Assembly: GCA_016801845.1 (NCBI GenBank)
Contig: CM028911.1
Span: 7,920,885-7,984,884, forward strand
DNA length: 64,000 bases
Direction of reading: 5' to 3'
Source: Polydactylus sextarius
Taxonomy: Eukaryota; Chordata; Actinopteri; Polynemidae
A program made the translations under genes and the position numbers. Below, piece by piece: positions 54,433 through 64,000 of the stretch (its first letter is position 1; each line of letters opens with the position of its first letter). The notes below the pieces were generated by a model. The model made no database searches and was not told the origin of the DNA. It was given only the letters and a program-made list of their open reading frames with translations.

Positions 54433-57400
54433 CATCTGACAGCTGCTGATGTTTCTTTTTTCTTTTTCAAAAACTGACAACAAAGAGCTGATGGACTCAC
54501 GAAAAACGTGTGCACCGTTGTTGGCCTGCTGCTGTTGCATCTCTCTCAAATTGAATCTTGTAAATTGAACATGTGTAAATGAATATGGGGGGAGGGCACG
54601 CACACTTGTCTCTAAAGGAATGTCAATTTACTAAAATAGATGTCACTACCTTTGAAAAATCACATTGTATTCAAGAAAATAGAAATAGAATAGTACGTTG
54701 CATTGGAACGAGATGAAATTGGAAAAAAAAAAGATTTTAAAGCTTAGTTCTTTGCAGACTGGCGCGTCCATCCAGCGCTTGTTATGGTTCACAGGGACGT
54801 TGCTTTGCGACTTTAATGCCTATTTAATGTTCTGTTAAAGTTTAAATTTAATACCTTAATATTCTTGTCCTTTGCACATGGTTTTTGTTTTCAGTGGGGC
54901 GCCTGTCGATTGGCTGTGGAGGTTTTTTTTTTTTTTTTTTTTTTTTGCCTAATGGGACGCGAAACCGTTCCTTTGTGTTGGAGAACAATAAGCTGTCAAC
55001 AACAGGGCTTTATGTGCGCCTACCGCTGAAACCAAACTGGACTGTTTTATTTTTCCTCTAATCAGAGGGTTATATCCTTTGTAGGGATTTATCAGTGATG
55101 TACAGTATTTAATATTTACTAAATATTTGTACTGTCAAACGTTTTTCTCAGCTGATGATTTTATGCCATTTGTAAAGTAAACTGTTTTTTTTAAATGATA
55201 TGTCCCTGAGCCTTTTACATCTTTGTGTTGATTTATGTTAAATCATTCTGTCACATGATCCTGATTTCTTTTGACACAGTCTGGCCATTTCCCAGACAGT
55301 ATTTTAAAGGCTCTTTGTTGCCACTGTTGCTACCTGAGGCCATTTGGGTATTAGTGCTCTAAGCTTCTTAGATTTCCTGTTAAGCAGGGTTGATCAGTGA
55401 ACTGTAGGGTCCAGGTGCACGATCCCTTCAGGAAATTACCCCCAGTCTGCTTTTCTTCTTTTGTAAAGCTAGACAAAAACAATGTATGCAGCTACAAGAG
55501 ATAAATAGCATTGATATCAAAATCTGGCTGATATTTTCAGCCAAAGTGCCAGAACTCTGTAATTTAAAGCAAAGGTGAGCGTAATCCTGACACTTTCTTA
55601 ATCATGTACCATGCACTGAGCTACAAAGAGCCATGTAGCATTGAACTTTGTCCAAATCAAGGCTTGGAAATAAAATCATATGCAGCTTATTTCCAGCAAA
55701 ATACAATAAACTAAACATAGAGAAACTGAGCCACGCAGACACTTCTGGTTTCGTTTGTTGCCTGACTTCAGGCTGCCTTCATTTTATTGCACTGACCATT
55801 AAACCACTCAAGGGAAACATAGAAGGAAATGGCAATCACATGAAAGCCTTGGACACAAATTAAATGTTGGTGCAGGGTCACAAACGTAGTTAAATGTGTG
55901 TACAGTGCGGACGTTCCCTGCAATAAGCTGCAACTCGTTTGTATTGTTCTCCGTAACTTGGTAACCAGAGTTTTTAACTTGGTGTATTGTTCACTTTAAA
56001 AGCTCAATCGCAACTTTGGACAACTTACATTGAAAAAGCTTCCACATCAACAAATGGTGAGTTATTTTTCAGAAAAAAAAGAAAAAGAAAAGCAAAACAG
56101 ATTCTACTTAAAATCAGGTAACTCTGACATTTTAAATCATTTTGGAATATGATACCAAATAACTGTCTCTCAGTGAGAACAACCTGTTTCACCTAAAAGC
56201 CGCGATAGTGGATTTACCATGAGATCTTGACACAAAGACCTATTTTAAAGAGGCCACCGATCTGCACTGAGAATCTTACATTTTGTTCTGCTGTTTGTGA
56301 GTCCAATGTCATTTTATTCAGGAACCGATGAACAGTTGAGTATAACAACAGGTTTTGAAGTTTTGTTTCGTGAAGTAAAAGGAAAAGTTTCTGGAACACA
56401 GCATCTTGTCATGAATAGTTGAGCCCATTCACTGTTGCATGTGGCAGACTGAGATCATGGCTGAGCCAGTACAGTTTGTACCAAGACCCGTTCAGTTCTC
56501 CATGGCTCCTCTGATGATATTATCTACTGGCTCTGGTGGCTGAAAGTTGTGTAATCCTCATCTATTGTGTCATTTCAATTGTGGCCTTGTTTATGAGCCT
56601 CCCCCTGGAATTCATTGCTGTCTGATTTAGGCCTGAAAACGAGCTATTCATGAACGTCCTGGGGAGTGAGAGCTTCGTTATTATGCCTGAAACAGCTCAA
56701 ATACTCCTGTTCAATAGGAAAAGTGGAATTTAAAGAAGAAAGAGCTGGCTAAGGTTGAGACGGTCGACTTGGTTACAAGTGGAAACACTTTTTTCTAAAA
56801 ACTTCCTTAGTTATCAACGCCAACACTGGTGCAGGCGTCTCTTTTCAACTCTGTGTTTTCATCCTCTGCCACAAACTGTTTCTGTTTACACCTACAGCAT
56901 CTAATGTCCAGGAAATAGCCACAGGCTTCTGTCTACCTCACTGCAGTGTCATGATCACTGTCTAGAGGAGTGACGTGGTACAGCAGGACAGCTGCATTAT
57001 CCTCCACTGATTTATCATGGCAGGGAGCGCAGATGGATGCAGCCTTCGGCCCGTCGCTGACACTTTGAACACAGCAGTGAGAGCAGAAAGCTGCTGGTCC
57101 CTTTGGTCGGGCGCGACAGCATTACTGTGGCAACGGAACTGATAAATCCTGCGTCTCCAGCAGCTTTTGTGAGAAAAAACAAAGCAGACACTTCCTGAAC
57201 AGACTCAGCCCATAAACTTTAGTAATGCGGTCATTCAGTGGCAGCCTGTTAAGAATGAGACATTTCCCAGGGACAGGCCGCCCTCAGAGAGGAGACTTAG
57301 ATCAGAGAGTACAGTTCTCCCATAAAAGCTTAAACATGTTTTATTCTCCATTTGAGAGGAGAAGAAACATAGAGCTCCATGTTTTTTTTTTTTTTTTTTT

Positions 57401-58282
57401 TTCTGTGAAGTTAATCTGCTTTGGCATGTAAGCTGCTACTCCCATTAGCCTCGCATTTTTTGGTAATATACTCCACATTTTTACATTCCTTTATATCTTA
57501 TCTCAGTCTTTATACCCTCAGTAGTTTTCTGGGCTTAAGACTTTCTCTTGTAACATGTATTGAGTGCACTCTTCAATAATTAAAGTTCAGAGAGCCTGTT
57601 GTTAAATATAGGCTCATTGCAGATAATCACCATACAAATTTATTTACAGGAAGATCAAAAAAAAAAAAAAAAAAAAAAGGTGAGGGATTTGTAGGAGCGG
57701 AGGTGGGCATATTCCTTCTGCATGTCTTTTCTCTTGGCTGGTATCGCAAGAACACAATGTCAGGCTGTTGTGTGGGAGGATGCTCTTGGCAGACGAGAGG
57801 GATTACCAAAAATGCATTCTTTTTTTAATCTTTGGGCGAGCTGACTGATTCACTCCCACAGAATACAAATTGGGTTTTTTTTTCATCTCACTGTTGACAG
57901 GCAGGGGATAAAGTTAAAGAGGAACCCTGGTGGTGGAAAGCAATGTAAAAAGGCAGCACAAAACCAGACCAAGAGGTCAGGGGCCAGAGTCAGGCTGAAC
58001 TGAAGCAGGTTGATCAATATTGTACCCACTCTATGATGATGAAGATGTTTAATAATCAGTAACACACGTATTTTACTGCCAGTCACCACAGAGACAATAC
58101 AATATTGCAGCAAGACAACAGCATTTATTTGGAGGTGGAGTATAAAAGTGATCAGCTGTTTTATCAAGTTCTTACCTGTCTTAGTCTGTCACTCTTCTTT
58201 TTGCCTCCTCACTCAGGTGGTGCTTCCTTTTAGCTCAATTCCCTCCAACTGATGGCTTTTATTTTCTTTGTTTATCCTCCAG
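54433..58282. other. prr18 3' UTR and intergenic DNA
   Basis: Candidate poly-A signals for prr18 are AATAAA at 55669-55674 and 55705-55710, giving a 3' UTR of about 1.25 kb. Beyond that I see no coding exon with clear splice sites up to 58282. T-runs occur near 54927-54946 and 57382-57402, and an A-run near 57657-57678. Upstream exons of the next gene could be hidden here. Confidence 0.4.
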
Positions 58283-61200
58283 CGCCATCTAGAGACCAAC
58301 AAGAACATGCACAGCCTCAGAGATGTGTCCTGTCACTGCTCCAAATATGAGGTTCACTCACAAAGAGAACTGCTGCAGCAACAAGATCACCGAACCAGGA
58401 CAAAGTCACAAATGGTGACAAAGCAGGTAAATCACTGAATCTTAATGTTGAGAACATTATCTAGGGTTTGTACATGTTTTATAGAGTTTACAGTCTGCGT
58501 TACATGGACAGTCGGTGCTTTCAAATAAAGCATAATCTCATTTTTTTGTAATATCTTTTCAAGTCCCTATTAAAAATGTGTCTAAATTACTTTTTGGCAT
58601 TGGAATTTCTTTTCACAGGATTATTGAAAAAACATTGAACTAGCCTTTCTTGATATTGTACTTGAACATTTGTAAAAATGAATGATACATTTTCAATTAA
58701 CTAAAAACTAAATCCCATCTAACATGAAATAATATGAGATATTTTTGTGGGTCCCTTGGTGTCTGAGGGCAGCGGTGTGATTACTTATCTAGACTTGATA
58801 TACTGACTCTACACCAGGGGTCAGCAGTTCCAGTTACCAACCCTGGAATCACAGGCCTGTATGGCCTGTATTAATGTCTTTTGCTGTTCATGTCTTTTAA
58901 TTCATATAAGGATAAAGAAATGTATAAAATTGTTTGTCATAACATGTTTAACCGTGGACATTTTTCCCCTCTCAGAAAGCGAGGGCCACCAGACTCTGCT
59001 GTGGATCTTATGTTAAACTCATTTGACAAAAATGACTCTTATACAGTGGTATGTTTTGTGCGTATGTAATTTATAGCCTATGCACAGGCAATAAACAGCG
59101 GCCTGCTTGATTTATGGTTGTATGAACATTGCCATCAGCCCACCATTTGTGTTTGTGACATTCAACTGTTTGTGTTTGTGAATACTGATGTTATTACACA
59201 AGATAAAGCTGTAGAGTTCATTTGGGGCTTCATTGAAATGAAGTTGATGTGTAGCACCAATGGTGTTTTGCTCACTGCACCACTATTACATGTCTGGGCC
59301 AAATACACAATGCTGTGAATCAAAGACTCTCTGTTTTCAATATCACACCTTTGTATTCTCTTTAAGTGACATGCATATCATTAACATGTTTACAGAACTT
59401 AATCCCAGGAGTCTTTACATCCTGCACAGTGTTAAGCTGTAAAGTCAAACACTGCTGCTTCTGAAGTTACACAAATGTAACTTCAGAAGCAGCTACAGTA
59501 TGAACCTGCATCAGTCAAATGACAACTTACTGCCTCCACTTACTCATCTGGACAACAGATTATCCACAGCAGTCCAGATGTTCAAGTTTGAATTCTAATT
59601 CAGACTTTACTTCAATTTTAAAATTCAGAAGAAAGTAAAGGCTTAGATTTTTTTTTTTTAAGTTTGGAATATTCATTTTCTGTCTAAACCCTTAAAAAGA
59701 ATAAAAATAATGTTTTTGCAGCTGCATCATCTGAAAATACCCTCTGGAAATTTTAAACCACAGGAATTTGGAAAGATGATTTTCAAAATAAAACATCAGC
59801 ACTGTGTTTTCAGTTATGAATACAAGTATCAACAACAAGTGTTAAAACAGTCAAAACCATTGGCTTCCATGCATTCCTTACTTTTTATTTTTTTTACTTA
59901 CTAATTTAATTTCCTGTTCTTGTGTATAATTATCACTCTGCTGGGGCTGCTGATTGTGACTTTGATTTTGACTGTCTCTTGTCCTCTGACTGGGTGTGAA
60001 AAGAGCAATAAGCTTCAGAGAGCTCCTACATAGAGGGGGTCTAACATGAGAGATCCTGTCTTATCTTCCTCTCCTGTAAAAGCAGAGCTTCTTTAGGAGG
60101 ATGTAATTGTCCCTTCTAATGACTTGCACTTGAGGTGGGGGGATAAAGAGAGCACAATAAAGGACTTTAGAGGCCCTCTAGTAGGAATCCTTTGCTTCAA
60201 ATTGCTGAGCAAATGAAACTACCCGTTGTTTCCTCAACTCAGGACCGAGTGGCTCTGTCACAGACACGGAGGTGAGGCAGCACCAAAGCAGGCAAAGGCA
60301 AGAACACCTGCTGGGGCCTAATTGGTCCTTGCTGCAGTTAATGGCTTCCTGTGGCTGTGTGTTTACTTCTCATTTGTTCTGTGTGCTCTGTTTCCCAGCC
60401 CCTGAACAAGGGAAGCTCACTTTAAATCTCTATTCCCACATTTCCCGTCTCTGTCTGTCTGTCTGCTTTCTTCTCTTTTCTTCTTAATGTAGAAACAAAA
60501 GAAGTTGGTCTTCTCCCAGCTGCAGCACAATGACTCATACCTGAAGACCCTCCCTAAAACCAGATACCACCTGGTAGGTCTTGTTCCAACACCAAAAGCA
60601 TTAAACCAGATTAATTAATTAAACCAGAAAAAAAAAAAAAAAAAAAAAAATTACAAAAATGAGACGCCTGACTTTTGATCTTCGTCCTCTGTCACGAATA
60701 TCTTTTATAAGATCTTTGAGCTCCAAAGGCAGTTAACTGACCGTGGACATCTCAACACCCACCACGACATGGAGGATTTTTATAGGTGCATCAACTTTAA
60801 CAGTCGCCCATCACAGATACAGAGAAGTCTGCAGGAAGTCAAGAAAACGAGTTAAGTTTCAGTCCTTCAGTTCTTCTTAAATCTACAGTTTTGGAAAAAA
60901 AAACAAAAAACAGTACATGTAACTATGTAATGTGTGTTTTTGAAATGTTAACAGTGTTGGGAAACAAGTCTGCAACTGATTTGACATCTCAGTGCAAGAA
61001 GGCAGAGAAACATCCCTGCACCGATGAAGGCACAGGACAGGAGGAAGATGTTCGCCATTCCAGGTTGTGATAATCTAATCTTCAATAACTCTTTTATTTC
61101 GTATTGACCACCATCAACATATATCACTGTTTCCTCTTGCAAAAACATATTTCAGTGGCTATTTTTATTCTGAGGACGCCAGAACTCCTATCATGAACAT

Positions 61201-63291
61201 TTAGCAAATAATCATTCTTCCTGATCCTTTGATCCCATAAACCTGTTAAGCTTTCAAAGACAAAGTTGGTGTTGGGGACTCAGCTGCAGATCTCTGGTTT
61301 AAAACTGTGAATACCCTGCATCTTTGTTTGCACTGCTTTCAAGAACAAACACAGGCTCCACTGGAGGCTTGTTTAACATGGACCTTTCTGCAGGAGAGAG
61401 CTGATTACTCACGTAGAAGTGAGATGACCAAACACAACCCAACCTCTCTGTTGTGTGTGGGTGGAGTGGGCTGGGGGTGGGGTTGGGGGCTCACCTCTTT
61501 GGACAGCCGCTCCGACTTTTGCAAACATCATACGGGGGAAAATGTCGTAATTATGTCCACTACAAAAGAGATATAGCAATTGGGCTGGTGGTGTCACTTC
61601 ATGCCAGCACTACAAGCAGATGTTGAAATGTTTGGAGAGTTTCTCTTTTAAAGCTTTATGGGCTTCCAACCAAGCAGTGCTCCATTTACCAAATGTGGCA
61701 GAGATAATCTGTGAACCTGTTAGACTTCATCATTAGTTAAAGTATATCCCTGTTCTAAAAAAAAAAAACAAAAAAAAACTATATACAGTACTTTTTTTAG
61801 CTTTGCAAATGCTTACACTTCAACTGACACTGTCTGACATGTGAGCCACTTTCAACACAACCCATAATTTAATTCCAGCTGCTTCACTATCTCAATTATT
61901 TAACTACCCGTAAAGCTAATTTTCAGCAGCAAATACACACTTTCTTTCTAGTTTATGTTGTAATTTGTCTTGCACCTGTTCATATTACCCTCACTTTGTG
62001 CTTACATGTTGTGAATGTATAACAGAACAGTGTTACACTGTTGTTAATTAGGGCTGAAGCCTGTTTAGTAGGAGCATGTATGATGTTAGTACGAGGCTGC
62101 CACCGAGAAACAGCACATTGACTTGGGGACATTAGGAGCTTGGTAAGAAGGCGAGTGAAGACCTGCGCTGACAAGTCTTCTATTAGTGTGAAATCTCACC
62201 GCTCCACAGACAAACATGGCGAGACAGCTGCCCCCCCACGCCCTCTACGCCCCATTCGCCCAGCCTGCCTGCAACATAGGCACATTCCCCGCATCTGTGA
62301 GAAATACCCAAAATAAAAGCAATTAGAGCTGAAGCCAAAATATAGTCGGCAAAGTCCTTGGTAATTATTGTTTTGTTTTTTGTTTTTTCAAAGTAACGAG
62401 CCAATTTATCCAATCTGTCCTGCTTTGCGGCTATTTATATGTTTATTATTGGCTACTATGAGTTATTGGACAGTTGAAGCAGTAATTTTCTATCTTTGTG
62501 GCCATCTGGTCATGGTCTCTTCAACATGTTGAATTTCACAAGTATGCAGTACAGATCTGCAAAATTAGATTGACCAGAACATACCATGTCTATCACTATA
62601 AATTGACCTCAATGAGTGGAAAATGTACATAAGCCAGGGCTGGTCCAGCTGTTTGATAGATTGTACTAGTGAACAAAGTTATTGGAGCTTTTTTTTCTTA
62701 TTCAAGCTTCTGTGGAATCACTTGTCAACATATCAGTGCTAATATTGAACATATACAGTATGAGTGCACAGGTCCTTGTCCTCATTCCTCCACTTGCATC
62801 CTGAGCAGCTTGTGGGGTTTGTAAAGATCTGTTACCTGCTGCACCATCCTGTGAGTAAACGCTGCCTTGTTCAGGAGTCCTCCCTGGAGCCAGTTTGCAC
62901 CCAGCAGACAAAGTGTGTTGTCACCCGAGTGCGCAGTGTTATCAGGTGTGAGCAGCACCACCACACTATGGCTTCTCTTGAGAAGTAGCACACCATTAGG
63001 AATATATTAACAACATGATATTTTGTGCGCAGGTCACACACCACAGCAACAAGAAGACAGATAGAGCTGTTTTTACAAATTTGGAAAGGGATGACACAGT
63101 TTTACTCAGCTGTTACGCACTGAGTTGAAGTATGATTTCCTGCAGATTACCTTTTGTTCTTCTAACTTTAAAACAAACTAATTTCAAATGTGTGTGTGCA
63201 TGTGTGTAGGTTAGGCTCAGAGGAGACATCGGAGGGACTGGTCTTCAGCATCAACCAGGAAAAGGACGCAACTGAGCAAATGTTTCCCAAG
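58283..63291 (+). CDS. Unrecognised spliced gene, probably continuing past the right edge
   Basis: I do not recognise this protein. Six exons are inferred: 58283-58426, 60493-60573, 60712-60850, 60955-61063, 62875-62945 and 63215-63291. All have AG acceptors and GT donors. Their phases (0, 0, 1, 0 after 2-base carry, and so on) join into one open frame of about 207 codons with no stop. The predicted protein is hydrophilic and rich in Gln, Lys, Ser and Arg, with no signal peptide or membrane segment. Short landmarks are SQRELLQQQDH, YHLIFELQRQL, SLQEVKKT and FSINQEKDATEQ. It looks like a cytosolic or cytoskeletal protein, possibly with short helices. The first exon follows a strong pyrimidine tract; its internal ATG at 58307 could be the start, or earlier exons exist. 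A further exon may begin near 63868. Individual exons, especially 62875-62945, are tentative. Confidence 0.5.
59454..59493. repeat. Perfect 18-bp inverted repeat with 4-base loop
   Basis: The arms GCTGCTTCTGAAGTTACA (59454-59471) and TGTAACTTCAGAAGCAGC (59476-59493) pair exactly across CAAA. It lies in the first large intron of the unrecognised gene. A further CTGTA/TACAG pair lies just outside, offset on one side. Confidence 0.9.
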
Positions 63292-64000
63292 GTTAGCGTC
63301 AAAACCACAAGGGGCAATAGTCCCGCTTAACAGGGGCAGTGAGAGACAAACACACCTAGAGCTTCAAACTGGTACACATAAGCCCACTCTGATAGAACAC
63401 AGTCAACATTGAAATGTAATATGTATTATCAGATTAATAATTTGCATGTCTTGCTAAGAGCTAGATGAGAAGATTGCTGCTACCCACTCTCAACTCTGTC
63501 ATAAATATTAGTTTCAAATATGCAAGTTATCCTGATTTATCTTAGTGTAAAGACTGGGTTATTAATTTTTGCCAGAGACATAAGGACCATTATTCCAAAT
63601 GTTTACAAAGACAGCAGTGAGCGGGAGAGAGAGAGGCCAGAAAAGAGAAAAGTAAGAACACTTGGGGATGAGGTTATGCTCAGGTGCTGAGATGAGCATA
63701 TACGGACAAGCACGCAGGACTCATTTTTTCTCTCACCTCTGTGTCAAATTGGGCCTGAGCAAACAGAGGATGAGCCTGGATGGAGAGAGAAGGCAGGGGA
63801 AAGCAAACAGTGGTCAGACAAGACTGGTCAAAGCATTACTCACCCCAGCTTTGTGTTGACATCTCAGATCCGCCACTGCCAGAGAGGCCTGTCACCCCTA
63901 TTCACATCCTCGGGGTGTCAATCCAAGGGTCAGGCTCAGCATGTTTCTGAGGGACATATAGTACAGACTGTACATATGTGCTGAACTACTTACATCACCT
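63292..64000. other. Right edge, intron or 3' part of the unrecognised gene
   Basis: No certain exon is seen. A possible acceptor (ATCTCAG) ends at 63867 and is followed by an open stretch, but its best-looking frame does not match the phase left by the exon ending at 63291. The gene may continue beyond the window. Confidence 0.35.

Noticed and set aside
54094..54603. 169-aa open frame antisense to prr18
   Set aside because: It lies opposite a well-supported coding exon and has no family features; it is a shadow frame.
62829..62852. Alternative small exon with a strong GTGAGT donor near 62851
   Set aside because: Joined to the exon ending at 61063 it meets a stop codon, so it cannot lie in the same transcript in that phase.
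62782..62991. Minus-strand 69-aa open frame opposite the proposed 62875-62945 exon
   Set aside because: It reads somewhat protein-like, but the plus-strand exon has matching acceptor, donor and phases on both sides, so the plus-strand reading is preferred.
1..64000. Bacterial-type features: operons, CRISPR arrays, insertion sequences, phage
   Set aside because: The window is spliced vertebrate DNA; no direct-repeat arrays or prokaryotic genes were seen.

Overview
This is vertebrate nuclear DNA, almost certainly from a teleost fish. Every confident gene is a multi-exon vertebrate gene with GT-AG introns, exon phases join cleanly, introns are short (often 80-500 bases), and microsatellites and poly-A/T runs are scattered through the non-coding DNA. 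There is no bacterial or viral gene content. Species cannot be read from the sequence; a spiny-rayed (percomorph) fish is only a guess. Exon models were built by hand from splice sites, reading frame and family resemblance.

Layout. (1) 1-7.3 kb, plus strand: the 3' part of fibulin-7 (FBLN7); its first exons lie off the left edge. (2) 11.2-17.9 kb, minus strand: complete TMEM87B, 19 coding exons, 569 aa. (3) 19.7-32.9 kb, minus strand: complete MERTK receptor tyrosine kinase, 19 coding exons, 944 aa. (4) 34.0-38.6 kb, minus strand: a glycoprotein-hormone receptor in 11 coding exons, best read as the LH/choriogonadotropin receptor (LHCGR). Its ninth exon carries a one-base frameshift. (5) 40.8-50.9 kb, plus strand: complete SFT2D1, 8 exons, 160 aa. 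(6) 53.7-54.4 kb, plus strand: single-exon PRR18, 255 aa. (7) 58.3-63.3 kb and probably beyond the right edge, plus strand: a spliced gene I do not recognise, supported by six phase-compatible exons.

FBLN7-TMEM87B-MERTK is the same neighbour set known from human 2q13, and SFT2D1-PRR18 are neighbours on human 6q27. The window therefore fuses two ancestral blocks, with the gonadotropin receptor (human 2p16) between them. The genes do not form a pathway: they encode a matrix protein, a Golgi/membrane GOLD-7TM protein, a GAS6/PROS1 receptor for dead-cell uptake, a gonadal hormone receptor, a Golgi traffic protein and a poorly known PRR protein.

The points most worth checking are the LHCGR frameshift (exon 9 is 187 bases, where the phases require 186), the unidentified right-hand gene, two GC-AG introns proven by reading frame, a 14-bp hairpin inside LHCGR exon 10, and a perfect 18-bp inverted repeat at 59.45 kb.
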